A DNA stretch of 46,102 bases from contig DLRW01000004.1 of NCBI GenBank assembly GCA_002501205.1, forward strand, positions 1 through 46,102, given 5' to 3'. The DNA is from Flavobacteriales bacterium UBA7878. Its GTDB lineage: Bacteria > Bacteroidota > Bacteroidia > Flavobacteriales > Schleiferiaceae. The translations under genes and the position numbers were made by a program. Positions 22,771 through 31,776 of the stretch are shown piece after piece. Each line of letters opens with the position of its first letter. The stretch's first letter is position 1. Under the pieces are notes generated by a model. It was not told the origin of the DNA. It ran no database searches and saw nothing but the letters and a program-made list of their open reading frames with translations.

Positions 22771-23820
22771 ATGGAACAAGAAGAACAATTTTCAAGTCTC
22801 AGCAATTTGGGTGAATTCGGATTAATTGAACATTTAACCCGTGATTTCCCGATCAAGCAAAGCTCCACTATCAAAGGGATTGGCGACGATGCAGCTATCC
22901 TCGAATTTTTAAGTGGGAGAACAGTTGTTTCTACCGATATGCTGGTTGAAGGTGTTCACTTCGACCTCAGCTATATTCCACCCCAGCATTTAGGCTATAA
23001 AGCGGTGGCGGTAAATCTTTCGGATATCTACGCCATGAACGCGCGTCCTACTCAAATTACCGTAAACATTGCGGTGAGCAATCGCTTCGGAATTGAATAT
23101 TTGGACAAAATCTATGAGGGCATTCGTCATGCCTGCGAAATTTTCGAGGTGGACTTAATTGGGGGCGATACCACCTCTTCTTATTCCGGATTAATTCTAA
23201 GTATCACCGCCATTGGTGAAGTAGATGAAAATAAAGTAACCGAACGCAGTGGCGCCAAAGAAAATGATCTACTGGTAGTAAGTGGTGATCTGGGCGGTGC
23301 TTATATGGGTCTGCAGGTTTTGGAAAGAGAAAAAACGGTTTTCAAATCCAATCCTGATGCGCAACCCGATCTTAGCGAGTACAGCTACCCAATTGAAAGG
23401 CAATTAAAACCCGAAGCGCGCAAAGACATTCCTGAATTATTGGAGAAATTAGGAGTCCTGCCTACTTCTATGATCGACATCAGCGACGGACTAAGTTCTG
23501 AAGCCCTACACCTTTGCAAGGCATCTGATTTGGGTGTGCGCATATATGAAGAGAAAATTCCGGTAGACCCGGTAATCTTGAAACTTTGTGAGGAATTTAA
23601 AATTAGCTCTACTACCATTGCTCTTAATGGCGGTGAGGATTATGAATTGCTCTTCACCATTCCAATAGAAGATCACGATAAAATTAAAGGCAATCCGCAC
23701 CTTACGGTAATTGGTCACATGTGCGAAAAGGCCGCTGGCACCAGCTTAGTAGCTCGCGATGGCGCTGAGGTTCCCTTACAAGCGCAGGGTTGGAATGCTT
23801 TGCAAGAGGATCAGGATTAA
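22771..23820 (+). CDS. thiL: Thiamine-monophosphate kinase ThiL
   Basis: 349 residues. AIR-synthase/PurM-like kinase that makes thiamine diphosphate from thiamine phosphate. Diagnostic blocks: GIGDDAAILEF, STDMLVEGVHFDLSY, HLGYKAVAVNLSDIYAMNA, LIGGDTTSSYSGL, VSGDLGGAYMGL, MIDISDGLSSEALHLCKASDLG and NGGEDYELLFTI. The start ATG at 22771 (MEQEEQFSSLSNLGEFGLIEHL) is preferred over upstream in-frame codons because it matches the family and lies right after the -7 box. No TPP riboswitch is seen upstream. Its stop directly abuts the stop of the convergent regulator gene. Confidence 0.95.
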   Translation: MEQEEQFSSLSNLGEFGLIEHLTRDFPIKQSSTIKGIGDDAAILEFLSGRTVVSTDMLVEGVHFDLSYIPPQHLGYKAVAVNLSDIYAMNARPTQITVNIAVSNRFGIEYLDKIYEGIRHACEIFEVDLIGGDTTSSYSGLILSITAIGEVDENKVTERSGAKENDLLVVSGDLGGAYMGLQVLEREKTVFKSNPDAQPDLSEYSYPIERQLKPEARKDIPELLEKLGVLPTSMIDISDGLSSEALHLCKASDLGVRIYEEKIPVDPVILKLCEEFKISSTTIALNGGEDYELLFTIPIEDHDKIKGNPHLTVIGHMCEKAAGTSLVARDGAEVPLQAQGWNALQEDQD

Positions 23821-24762
23821 TTAGTCTCCCCTTCGCTCGCGGAGATAGTCCAACATTCCATTAAAAATCCGCTCCCTTTCCAGCTCATTACAGCAGGTTA
23901 CGGAAGTGGCATAGGATTGATGTAATTCGAATTCATCATTAAAGTGGGCGCATAAACCAGCGTCCCGAAAGGTGACGAAATTGGCATTGCTCAAAGCTGT
24001 CATCAAAACCCGAAGGTTAGGCGATTCCAGCATTCCGCCATTATTCATGGTGAGGAAATCCGTGAAAAGTAAATCAATCTTACCTCCATTGGATTTTTGC
24101 CCTTTGATGCTCCAATCTTTGTAGTCGAGCAGCTTGGCTTCCATGATTTCATAAATATCGCGCCGGTAATACTGATCGATACTATTGAGGCTGCAATACC
24201 ATTCAATCATTTGAAATTGATTTTCCAGCACATTGCGATTCCAAATCTCCACGCTGCTTAAATGCTGATACAAGCGAAAGACCTCCCAACACAAAGTATA
24301 GGTCTCAATATTAAGCCTCTGCACCCCTCCACCTTTAAGTTGGTTGGTCCAAAGGGAGATTTTAAATTCCGCTAAGCGTCGATCGGCCAAAAAGAAAAAT
24401 AAGGGTAAATCCCTAGCCACATATTTCAAAACACTATTGTGCTTCAAAGCCGTTTCGAATCGTTTGATAATCCCTTTCAGATAGGCTTCCAATTCCTGAC
24501 GGCTACGGAAACTACTATACTGTGTAATAAAGGTATTGGGACGTAATATGCTCTTAAAAGCAAGCTCCAATATGTGGGGATAATTGTAAATGATTTTACC
24601 AAATTGCTCTAAGCTTAATTTGGTTTCGCCGATCATCTTTCGACGGGCCGTACTGTAATCGACATCTAAAATGTCTTGGATCCATTTAATCACGGTATCA
24701 TCCTGACCGATACCCTTGCGCAAGGCGTCCATTACCTCGCTTTGAAATTTCATTCTCCCCAT
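23821..24762 (-). CDS. BetR-like HTH protein, Bacteroidota-specific
   Basis: 313 residues from ATG 24762; a GTG at 24792 or ATG at 24753 are alternatives. The N-terminal 65 residues contain a helix-turn-helix (IQDILDVDYSTARRKMIGETKLSLEQFGKII), of the XRE/BetR type seen in Bacteroidota-specific regulators. The remaining ~240 residues are helical with no motif known to me; they include several aromatic pairs and a final TSVTCCNELERERIF. Ligand and targets are unknown. It ends exactly where thiL ends on the other strand (adjacent stop codons). A well-spaced promoter lies upstream. Confidence 0.7.
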   Translation of the reverse strand: MGRMKFQSEVMDALRKGIGQDDTVIKWIQDILDVDYSTARRKMIGETKLSLEQFGKIIYNYPHILELAFKSILRPNTFITQYSSFRSRQELEAYLKGIIKRFETALKHNSVLKYVARDLPLFFFLADRRLAEFKISLWTNQLKGGGVQRLNIETYTLCWEVFRLYQHLSSVEIWNRNVLENQFQMIEWYCSLNSIDQYYRRDIYEIMEAKLLDYKDWSIKGQKSNGGKIDLLFTDFLTMNNGGMLESPNLRVLMTALSNANFVTFRDAGLCAHFNDEFELHQSYATSVTCCNELERERIFNGMLDYLRERRGD

Positions 24763-24838
24763 ACGGTTTCTGCTTTTTAATTTTCCCTTCACAGGCAGAA
24801 GCTGCCAGAAAGCGATCCGATTATGGGGGTACCTTGGA

Positions 24839-24868
24839 CAAATATAAAAGCTTAGACCAAAGAATCAA
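24839..24868 (-). promoter_or_regulatory. Promoter of the BetR-like gene (TTG-N19-TATATTTG)
   Basis: On the minus strand a TTG (complement of 24866-24868) lies exactly 19 bases before TATATTTG (complement of 24839-24846). This fits the Bacteroidota sigma-ABfr consensus TTG-N19-TAnnTTTG. Predicted start of transcription is near 24832, giving a leader of about 70 bases. Confidence 0.65.
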
Positions 24869-25027
24869 GGCCGAAAGCCCTTATTCCAAGCCTCTTAGAA
24901 AAGATTCAAAAATTGAAAATTGAAAATTCAAGAGTCTTAGGAATTGAACTATAAGTACAATTTTGCTTAATCAGAGGGATATTTACCAATGAAAAAAGCA
25001 ATCTGGTGATCGCTTCGCCAAAGGCTT

Positions 25028-25060
25028 AAAAGCCCTTACTATTGCAGTAAGGGCTTTTTT
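25028..25060 (-). terminator. Bidirectional-looking terminator overlapping a stop codon
   Basis: AAAAGCCCTTACT (25028-25040) pairs with AGTAAGGGCTTTT (25046-25058) around the loop ATTGC. The stop codon of the minus-strand hydrolase (complement of 25039-25041) lies inside the stem and loop. The A/T flanks allow action in either direction, but the minus gene is the obvious user. Confidence 0.8.
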
Positions 25061-25848
25061 AGGGGTTCTTTTAAGAAATGCTTGAAGGCTGGAATAAGCT
25101 TTTCCGGCTCTTCGAAATGCGACATATGACCTTCTTCCAAAATCAAGCCTTGTACCGCTTGATGCTCCAATTGCTCTTGCAGCATTTCAAAATCCAAAGC
25201 AGGATCTTTGCGGGAGGCCACAAATAAAATCGGATAGGGCGCAAAGGCCAGGATTGCTTCTCGGTCGGCGCGGATTTTCATCCCTTCCAGGGCGGCCACA
25301 ACGCCTTGTGCCGAAGTACGCAAGGCATCCTTCTTAGCCGCATTGACCTCCTTGCGCAGACTTTTGCGATTGTCTTCACTAAAAAGCAAAGGCACAGCGG
25401 TGCGGATATAAGCCTGAGGATCTTGCTTCACCAAAGCGACAGCTCGATCGCGATTCCGCCTTTTCTCATCCGAATCTGCACGACTATTCGAGTTCATCAG
25501 AACCATGCCTCGGATATTATCGGGATATCTTTCGGCGAAAGCCAAAGCCACATAGCCGCCCATGGAATGCCCCACCAAAAAAACCTTGCGCAGCGAAAGG
25601 CGATGCACCAGGGCCATCACCACTTCGGCCATCTCCTCCATGCTATGGATATAGCCCAGATTCTCAGAGTCGCCATGTCCGGGTAAGTCCAAGCTAATCT
25701 TGCGGATAGTTTTGGGGAGTTGCGGCCACAAAGTCTTCCACATATTGCGACTTTCGAGAAAGCCATGCAAGAATATCACTGCCGGCCCTCTACCCTCTTC
25801 TTCAGCAACAAAGCGAGCTCCTTTATAGTGGAACTCAAAGGTGTGCAT
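25039..25848 (-). CDS. Alpha/beta hydrolase
   Basis: 269 residues. Alpha/beta-hydrolase fold: oxyanion region FLHGFLESRNMW, LDLPGHGDSE, nucleophile Ser95 in VGHSMGGYVALAFAERYP, Asp probably in FVASRKDPALD, and His in EEGHMSHFEEPE. Such enzymes act on esters or other acyl bonds; substrate unknown. The start overlaps the stop of the aminopeptidase P gene by one base (TAATG), so they are translationally coupled. Confidence 0.9.
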   Translation of the reverse strand: MHTFEFHYKGARFVAEEEGRGPAVIFLHGFLESRNMWKTLWPQLPKTIRKISLDLPGHGDSENLGYIHSMEEMAEVVMALVHRLSLRKVFLVGHSMGGYVALAFAERYPDNIRGMVLMNSNSRADSDEKRRNRDRAVALVKQDPQAYIRTAVPLLFSEDNRKSLRKEVNAAKKDALRTSAQGVVAALEGMKIRADREAILAFAPYPILFVASRKDPALDFEMLQEQLEHQAVQGLILEEGHMSHFEEPEKLIPAFKHFLKEPLKKPLLQ

Positions 25849-27137
25849 TAGCTATTCATGATTTCTTCAATCTCCTCTACCTCCTTAGGAATACCGGCAG
25901 TAAGATTGATGTTTTCCTTTTCTCCGATCACAATATCATCTTCGATACGAATACCAATTCCTTCTTCAGGGATATAGATACCAGGTTCACAAGTAAAGAC
26001 ATTGCCCGCTTCCATTTTCTCGGTCCACAGACCTACATCGTGCACGTCTAAACCGATATAATGTGAAGTACCATGCATAAAGTACTTTTTATAGGCAGGC
26101 CAGTTTGGATCTTGGTTTTTCACATCGATGGCATCAATTAACTTAAGGTCTAAGAGTTCCTTAGTCATTAATTCGCCTACCTCCTTGTGGTATTCATGCA
26201 ATTGATTTCCGGGACGAAGTAATTCCATGGAAGCTTTCATCACACGTAGAACGGCATTGTACACCTGCTTTTGGCGATCGCTAAAACGACCGTTTACCGG
26301 AAAACAACGGGTAACATCGCTAGCATAATTAGCATACCAGTTTCCACAATCGAATAATACTAAGTCGCCATCCTTACACTCCTTATCATTCTCGATATAG
26401 TGCAAAACGCAGGCACTGGCACCAGAGGCAATGATGGGGGTATAACTAAAGTCGGGAGAACCATTGCGCTTATACTCATGGATAAACTCCGCCTCCAGTT
26501 CGTATTCCATAACTCCAGGCTTTAAGAACTTTAATACGCGATTAAAGGCCTTGGTGTTAATGGCCGAAGCTTTTCGCATAATCTCTACCTCAATGGGTGA
26601 CTTAATGGCCCGCAGACGATGCATTATGGGAGCGCTACGATCGTAGTGATGCATAGGATACTGCTCCATAATCCATTTACGGAAGCGCTGGTCGCGAGTT
26701 TCCACCGGACTACTGGCACGCAAATGCTCATTGCTATTCAAGAATACGGTTTTGGCTTGCGACATTAAGTCTTTAAAGATCTTTTCGAAATCGTTTAACC
26801 AGAATACCGTTTGAATGCCGGTTTGCTCAGTAGCCTGATCCTGAGTAAGCTTGGCGCCTTCCCAGCGGGCCAGATGTTCATTTGTTTCTACTACAAATAG
26901 AATTTCTCGATGAGCAGGATTATAGGCATCGGGAAATAATACCAGGATCGTTTCCTCTTGGTCTACCCCGCTGAGATAGAAGAGATCACGGTTTTGAACC
27001 AAGGGTAAGGTACCGTCAGCATTGGTAGGCATAATATCGTTGGCATTAAAAACCGCGAGTGCTCCCGCCGGTAAATGCTCAATAAAGCGTTTTCGATTGC
27101 TGATAAACAGTTGCGGGTCAATGGGATCGTAACGCAT
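25848..27137 (-). CDS. Xaa-Pro aminopeptidase (aminopeptidase P family, M24)
   Basis: 429 residues. N-terminal creatinase-type domain (about 1-175) and C-terminal pita-bread M24 domain. Metal ligands are visible: the two Asp in VLFDCGN...ASDVTRCFPVNGRFSDRQKQVYNAVL, the His in MHGTSHYIGLDVHDVG, and the Glu residues in EPGIYIPEEGIGIRIEDDIVI. It removes N-terminal residues before proline and acts in peptide turnover in the cytoplasm. The start MRYDPIDPQLFISNRKRF fits the family. Divergent from sdhC, sharing the upstream region of about 160 bases. It is coupled to the hydrolase downstream. Confidence 0.94.
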   Translation of the reverse strand: MRYDPIDPQLFISNRKRFIEHLPAGALAVFNANDIMPTNADGTLPLVQNRDLFYLSGVDQEETILVLFPDAYNPAHREILFVVETNEHLARWEGAKLTQDQATEQTGIQTVFWLNDFEKIFKDLMSQAKTVFLNSNEHLRASSPVETRDQRFRKWIMEQYPMHHYDRSAPIMHRLRAIKSPIEVEIMRKASAINTKAFNRVLKFLKPGVMEYELEAEFIHEYKRNGSPDFSYTPIIASGASACVLHYIENDKECKDGDLVLFDCGNWYANYASDVTRCFPVNGRFSDRQKQVYNAVLRVMKASMELLRPGNQLHEYHKEVGELMTKELLDLKLIDAIDVKNQDPNWPAYKKYFMHGTSHYIGLDVHDVGLWTEKMEAGNVFTCEPGIYIPEEGIGIRIEDDIVIGEKENINLTAGIPKEVEEIEEIMNS

Positions 27138-27238
27138 GTATATTTTTTTGAGATTTCCGCAAAGTTAGAAATTAAGCAACGGCTTAAAGAGCCTCGTGCG
27201 GAGGGCTTTTGTTTAATCATTCTAAATAAAGCCCTGTA

Positions 27239-27268
27239 TTGGTGGATCGCCCATGCTTCTTAAATTTG
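27239..27268 (+). promoter_or_regulatory. Promoter of the sdhCAB operon (TTG-N19-TAAATTTG)
   Basis: TTG at 27239-27241 is followed after exactly 19 bases by TAAATTTG at 27261-27268, matching the Bacteroidota promoter consensus. Transcription would begin about 27275, some 20 bases before the sdhC ATG at 27296. Confidence 0.7.
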
Positions 27269-27295
27269 CCTAAACACAATCGGCTAATACTAACT

Positions 27296-27985
27296 ATGGC
27301 AAAATCAGGGATTTTAGGTTCATCCATCGCAAAGAAATACTGGATGTCGCTCACCGGGCTGTTCTTAATCAGCTTCTTGATCGTCCACCTCCTGGGTAAC
27401 CTGCAACTACTGGACCTCAGCGTTGAAGGTCAGGAAAAGTTCAACGCGTATGCAAAATTCATGACGACTTTCCCTTTGATTAAGATCGTGAGTTACTTGC
27501 TATACTTCAGCATTTTGTTTCACGCGGTAGATGGTATTTACCTGGCGATGCAAAATCGTAAAGCTCGCCCCGAGCGCTATCGCAGTTGGAAACCCAACCG
27601 CAATTCGATTTGGGCTTCTCGAAATATGGGTCTTTTAGGCACCATTATTTTAGTGTTCATCGTATTGCACATGAGCCAGTTCTGGTACGTGATGCACTGG
27701 GGTGAAATTGGCACCGACTCTCAAGGCAACAAAAACCTGGCAGCAGTGGTAATTAAAACCTATCAGGACGGCAGCGCCGGAATGATTATGGTTCTTTTAT
27801 ATGTTCTCTCCATGGCGGCCATAGCCTTCCACCTATGGCACGGTTTCGCGAGCGCCTTCCAAACCTTTGGCCTCAACCACAAACGCTATACCCCAGCCAT
27901 TAAAAAACTGGGCTACGCTTTCTCAGTGATCGTTCCACTATTGTACGCGATCATTCCGGTATTCATTTTAATGGCTAAAAACTAA
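27296..27985 (+). CDS. sdhC: Succinate dehydrogenase/fumarate reductase cytochrome b subunit
   Basis: 229 residues with five membrane helices. The fused cytochrome b type (single membrane subunit, TIGR02046-like) of Bacteroidota and epsilonproteobacteria: MAKSGILGSSIAKKYWMSLTGLFLISFLIVHLLGNLQ carries the first heme-His. Other axial His candidates are in LFHAVDGIYL, VLHMSQFWYVMHW and AFHLWHGFASAF. It binds two b hemes and passes electrons between quinone and the SdhAB head. ATG 27296 is chosen because it follows the promoter and gives the standard N-terminus. Twelve bases separate it from sdhA. Confidence 0.94.
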   Translation: MAKSGILGSSIAKKYWMSLTGLFLISFLIVHLLGNLQLLDLSVEGQEKFNAYAKFMTTFPLIKIVSYLLYFSILFHAVDGIYLAMQNRKARPERYRSWKPNRNSIWASRNMGLLGTIILVFIVLHMSQFWYVMHWGEIGTDSQGNKNLAAVVIKTYQDGSAGMIMVLLYVLSMAAIAFHLWHGFASAFQTFGLNHKRYTPAIKKLGYAFSVIVPLLYAIIPVFILMAKN

Positions 27986-27996
27986 ACGCAATCTCC

Positions 27997-29997
27997 ATGA
28001 TCTTAGATTCGAAAATTCCAGAGGGGCCACTCGAAAAGAAGTGGCAAAACCACAAAGCCAATATTCGATTGGTAAACCCTGCCAACAAAAGGAATATCGA
28101 TGTTATTGTTGTTGGAACGGGATTGGCTGGTAGCTCTGCTGCTGCTTCTTTAGCAGAGATGGGCTACAATGTAAAAGCATTTTGTTTTCAAGATTCTCCT
28201 CGTCGTGCACACTCTATTGCCGCTCAAGGGGGTATCAATGCTGCCAAAAACTACCAGAATGATGGTGACTCTGTTTACCGTCTTTTCTACGATACCATTA
28301 AAGGGGGCGACTACCGCTCTCGTGAGGCCAATGTATACCGCTTAGCGGAAGTATCAGCCAATATCATTGACCAGGCTGTTGCTCAGGGTGTTCCTTTCGC
28401 CCGCGATTACGGTGGTAACCTCGATAACCGTTCTTTCGGTGGGGTGCAGGTAAGCCGTACCTTCTATGCAAAAGGTCAAACTGGTCAGCAATTACTCTTA
28501 GGAGCTTATTCGGCCCTGAGCCGCCAAATCTCCAAGGGTAAGGTAAAAATGTACAACCGCCACGAAATGCTGGAGATCGTAATGGTCGATGGCAAGGCGC
28601 GCGGTATCATTGCCCGTAACCTGGTAACCGGCGAAATTCAACGCCATGGTGCCCATGCGGTAGTATTAGCCTCCGGAGGTTACGGAAACGTATTCTTCCT
28701 TTCTACCAATGCCATGGGTTCTAATGGATCTGCGGCCTGGAAGGCACATCGCAAAGGCGCACATTTCGCCAACCCATGTTTTACGCAAATTCACCCTACC
28801 TGTATTCCAGTTTCGGGCGAGCATCAGTCTAAGCTTACGCTGATGAGTGAGTCGCTTCGTAATGATGGTCGTATTTGGGTACCTAAAGATATCAAGGACG
28901 CCGAAGCAATTCGCGCGGGTAAATTGAAGCCTACCGACCTTCCTGAAGAAAAACGCGACTACTATTTAGAGCGTCGTTATCCTTCCTTCGGTAACCTGGT
29001 ACCTCGTGATGTGGCCTCTCGTGCTGCTAAAGAGCGTTGCGACGAAGGTTATGGTGTAAACGCTACCGGTGAAGCGGTATACCTCGACTTTGCTGCGGCG
29101 ATTGAGCGTTACGGTAAAACCGAAGCTAATATTAAAGGCATCGAAAACCCAAGTGCCGAAGAAATCCGAAAATTGGGTAAAGCAGTAGTGGAAGCCAAAT
29201 ATGGTAACCTCTTCGCGATGTACGAAAAGATTGTGGACGACAATCCTTACGAAACCCCAATGATGATTTACCCAGCAGTACACTATACCATGGGTGGCAT
29301 TTGGGTAGATTATAACTTAATGACTTCCGTACCCGGTCTCTTTGCTTTGGGTGAAGCCAACTTCTCAGACCACGGTGCTAACCGCTTAGGAGCTTCCGCT
29401 CTGATGCAAGGTTTAGCTGATGGTTATTTCGTAATTCCTTACACTATTGGTGACTACCTCGCCGACGAAATTCGTACCGGTGCTATTGACACCAATCACG
29501 AAGCCTTCGCTCAGGCGGAAGCCGAAGTAAAAGGAACCATCGATAAATTGATGAACACCGTTGGCGAGCATAGCGTAGACCATTACCACAAGAAATTGGG
29601 TCACATTATGTGGAACAAGTGCGGTATGGCCCGTAATGCTGAAAGTTTGAAAGAAGCAATCAGCGAAATTCAAGCTTTACGTGCTGAGTTCTGGCAAAAG
29701 GTTCGCGTTCCCGGTGGAGCGATGGAAATGAACCCTGAACTAGACAAAGCCATGCGAGTAGCCGACTTTATGGAATTAGGAGAGCTAATGTGTATGGATG
29801 CCTTAACTCGTGAAGAATCTTGTGGCGGTCACTTCCGCGAAGAATTCCAAACCGAGGAAGGTGAGGCCTTACGTCGCGATGATGATTTCGCCTTCGTATC
29901 CGCCTGGAAATACAATGGCGAACCTAAGGACGCCGAACTGGTTAAAGAAGATCTGATCTTCGATAATGTGGAATTGAAAACCCGTAGTTACAAGTAA
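27997..29997 (+). CDS. sdhA: Succinate dehydrogenase/fumarate reductase flavoprotein subunit
   Basis: 666 residues. FAD-binding Rossmann motif VVGTGLAGSSAAASLAEMGY (about 38-57). The covalent FAD-binding His72 is in RRAHSIAAQGGINAA. Substrate-site features include HPTCIPVSGEHQSKLTLMSE and NLVPRDVASRA, and the active Arg/His block VHYTMGGIWVDY. ALGEANFSDHGANRLGASAL is the late FAD motif. It oxidises succinate to fumarate in the TCA cycle. Normal length for the Bacteroidota b-type enzyme. Codons in this gene and sdhB look strongly biased to the common ones, consistent with high expression. Confidence 0.96.
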   Translation: MILDSKIPEGPLEKKWQNHKANIRLVNPANKRNIDVIVVGTGLAGSSAAASLAEMGYNVKAFCFQDSPRRAHSIAAQGGINAAKNYQNDGDSVYRLFYDTIKGGDYRSREANVYRLAEVSANIIDQAVAQGVPFARDYGGNLDNRSFGGVQVSRTFYAKGQTGQQLLLGAYSALSRQISKGKVKMYNRHEMLEIVMVDGKARGIIARNLVTGEIQRHGAHAVVLASGGYGNVFFLSTNAMGSNGSAAWKAHRKGAHFANPCFTQIHPTCIPVSGEHQSKLTLMSESLRNDGRIWVPKDIKDAEAIRAGKLKPTDLPEEKRDYYLERRYPSFGNLVPRDVASRAAKERCDEGYGVNATGEAVYLDFAAAIERYGKTEANIKGIENPSAEEIRKLGKAVVEAKYGNLFAMYEKIVDDNPYETPMMIYPAVHYTMGGIWVDYNLMTSVPGLFALGEANFSDHGANRLGASALMQGLADGYFVIPYTIGDYLADEIRTGAIDTNHEAFAQAEAEVKGTIDKLMNTVGEHSVDHYHKKLGHIMWNKCGMARNAESLKEAISEIQALRAEFWQKVRVPGGAMEMNPELDKAMRVADFMELGELMCMDALTREESCGGHFREEFQTEEGEALRRDDDFAFVSAWKYNGEPKDAELVKEDLIFDNVELKTRSYK

Positions 29998-30014
29998 TCA
30001 TTAAAACATTGCTC

Positions 30015-30767
30015 ATGGATCTGAAATTAAAAATCTGGCGTCAAGCCAACCAAAATAGCAAAGGAGAACTTAAGGACTACGCGATTAAAAACGTGAGTGC
30101 CGACAGCTCCTTCCTCGAAATGATGGATCAACTGAATGAAGAGTTGATCGATAAGGGTGATGATCCCGTAGTATTCGACCACGACTGTCGTGAGGGAATT
30201 TGCGGAATGTGCTCCCTTCATATTAATGGTGAGCCTCATGGCCCGGAAAATGCCACTACTACTTGCCAATTACATATGCGTAAGTTTAAAGATGGTGACA
30301 CCATTTTCATTGAGCCTTGGAGAGCCCGCGCTTTCCCGGTAATCAAAGACCTTTCGGTAGATCGTGGTGCTTTTGACCGCATCATCGAGGCCGGTGGTTA
30401 TGTAAATGTGAATACCTCTGGAAACACATTGGATGCCAACGCCATTCCAGTGCCTAAGGCAGATGCCGATGAAGCCTTCAATGCAGCTACCTGTATTGGA
30501 TGTGGTGCCTGTGTGGCTGCTTGCCCTAATGCCTCAGCCATGCTTTTCGTATCGGCCAAGGTTTCGCAATTAGCCCTTTTACCACAAGGTAAGGTGGAAG
30601 CGAAGGATCGCGTATTACACATGGTAAATCAAATGGATTTGGAAGGCTTTGGTAACTGTTCCAATGTTGGGGCTTGCGCCGAAGAATGTCCAAAAGAAAT
30701 CTCTCTGGAAAACATTGCCCGCATGAACCGCGAGTATCTGGGAGCAAGCTTAACGAGCACGAAGTAG
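30015..30767 (+). CDS. sdhB: Succinate dehydrogenase/fumarate reductase iron-sulfur subunit
   Basis: 250 residues from ATG 30015; a TTG two codons earlier is possible. All three clusters are accounted for: [2Fe-2S] ligands Cys58, 63, 66 and 84 in DCREGICGMC...TTTCQLH; [4Fe-4S] in CIGCGACVAACP (160-170); and [3Fe-4S] with Cys215, 221 and 225 in CSNVGACAEECPKEI. It relays electrons from SdhA to SdhC. Last gene of sdhCAB, followed by a terminator. Confidence 0.96.
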   Translation: MDLKLKIWRQANQNSKGELKDYAIKNVSADSSFLEMMDQLNEELIDKGDDPVVFDHDCREGICGMCSLHINGEPHGPENATTTCQLHMRKFKDGDTIFIEPWRARAFPVIKDLSVDRGAFDRIIEAGGYVNVNTSGNTLDANAIPVPKADADEAFNAATCIGCGACVAACPNASAMLFVSAKVSQLALLPQGKVEAKDRVLHMVNQMDLEGFGNCSNVGACAEECPKEISLENIARMNREYLGASLTSTK

Positions 30768-30810
30768 GAATTAGATTCTAGACGATAGAATTTAGACTTT
30801 AGATTTGAGA

Positions 30811-30840
30811 AGCCCGGCCTTTTGGTCGGGTTTTCTTTTT
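30811..30840 (+). terminator. Intrinsic terminator after sdhB
   Basis: CCCGGCC (30813-30819) pairs with GGTCGGG (30824-30830) with one G-T wobble around a TTTT loop, followed by TTTTCTTTTT. It closes the sdhCAB operon. Confidence 0.8.
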
Positions 30841-30855
30841 GGCATCCATTAAATT

Positions 30856-31767
30856 ATGACCTTAAAAAAAGCCTTGAAAATAATTTTCTGCAATAGCATT
30901 TTAGACCCCAAGCAGGTCGACCCTGATTTTGTAGCAGAGTGGTCAGCCGCTCAAGAAGCCGGCTTTGAATGCTTGCTTATCAGCTTTGAGGATCTACAAG
31001 AGGGCAATCTTCTTAAAGCCCTAAAAAGGATCATGTCTGCTTCAAATGAAGTTATTGCACTTTATCGTGGTTGGATGCTTAAGCCTTCCGAATACCAAGA
31101 CTTATATGAAGGCTTATTGGATAAGCACATTCGCTTATTAAATAGCCCCCAACAGTACAAGCATTGCCATTATTTACCTGAATCCTATAAACATATCCAA
31201 GACCATAGCCCGGAAAGCTATTGGACCAGCGATCTTGATATGGAAAGCATCCGGGAAACGGTAAAGCCCTTTGGCTCGAAATCCATTATTCTCAAAGACT
31301 TTGTAAAATCAGAAAAGCACCATTGGCTGGAAGCCTGCTTTATCCCAGATGCCAGCGATTTTGAAAAACTCCAAGAAGTAGTTTCAATTTTTCTTGAATT
31401 AAGAGGCCACAGTTTGAATGAGGGCTTAGTTTTTCGGGAATTTATTGACTTGGAAGCCCTGGCGAAACACTCTAAGAGTGGAATGCCCCTTAGCCGTGAG
31501 TATCGAATATTCTTTTTGAAAAACGAAGCCATTCAAAGCTATAATTATTGGGAGGAAGGGGATTATGAAGACAGGTTAGTCAATTTAGATTTTGCACAGG
31601 AATTGGCCCAATCTATTGAGAGCAATTTCTTCAGCATGGATATCGCTAAAAGTCAGGCTGGTCAGTGGATTATCATGGAACTAGGTGATGGTCAGGTATC
31701 CGAACTTCCGGAAGACGCCGATCCTGCTGCCTTCTATAAGACACTTATTAAAATACTAGAATATTAA
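30856..31767 (+). CDS. ATP-grasp domain protein, R2K clade (DUF4343-type)
   Basis: 303 residues. N-terminal preATP-grasp part has RIMSASNEVIALYRGWMLKPSEY, then LLNSPQQYKHCHYLPESY. The ATP-binding and ligase core has SIILKDFVKSEKHHWLEACFIPDAS, a hallmark stretch of R2K-clade ATP-grasp proteins, then GLVFREFIDLEALAKH, MPLSREYRIFFLKNEA and WIIMELGDGQVSELPE. R2K proteins are predicted to ligate carboxylates to amines, probably modifying peptides or proteins. Some are reported beside phage, toxin or defence genes. Substrate here unknown. A lipoprotein gene follows after 9 bases and may be co-transcribed. Confidence 0.85.
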   Translation: MTLKKALKIIFCNSILDPKQVDPDFVAEWSAAQEAGFECLLISFEDLQEGNLLKALKRIMSASNEVIALYRGWMLKPSEYQDLYEGLLDKHIRLLNSPQQYKHCHYLPESYKHIQDHSPESYWTSDLDMESIRETVKPFGSKSIILKDFVKSEKHHWLEACFIPDASDFEKLQEVVSIFLELRGHSLNEGLVFREFIDLEALAKHSKSGMPLSREYRIFFLKNEAIQSYNYWEEGDYEDRLVNLDFAQELAQSIESNFFSMDIAKSQAGQWIIMELGDGQVSELPEDADPAAFYKTLIKILEY

Positions 31768-31776
31768 AACTACCAT

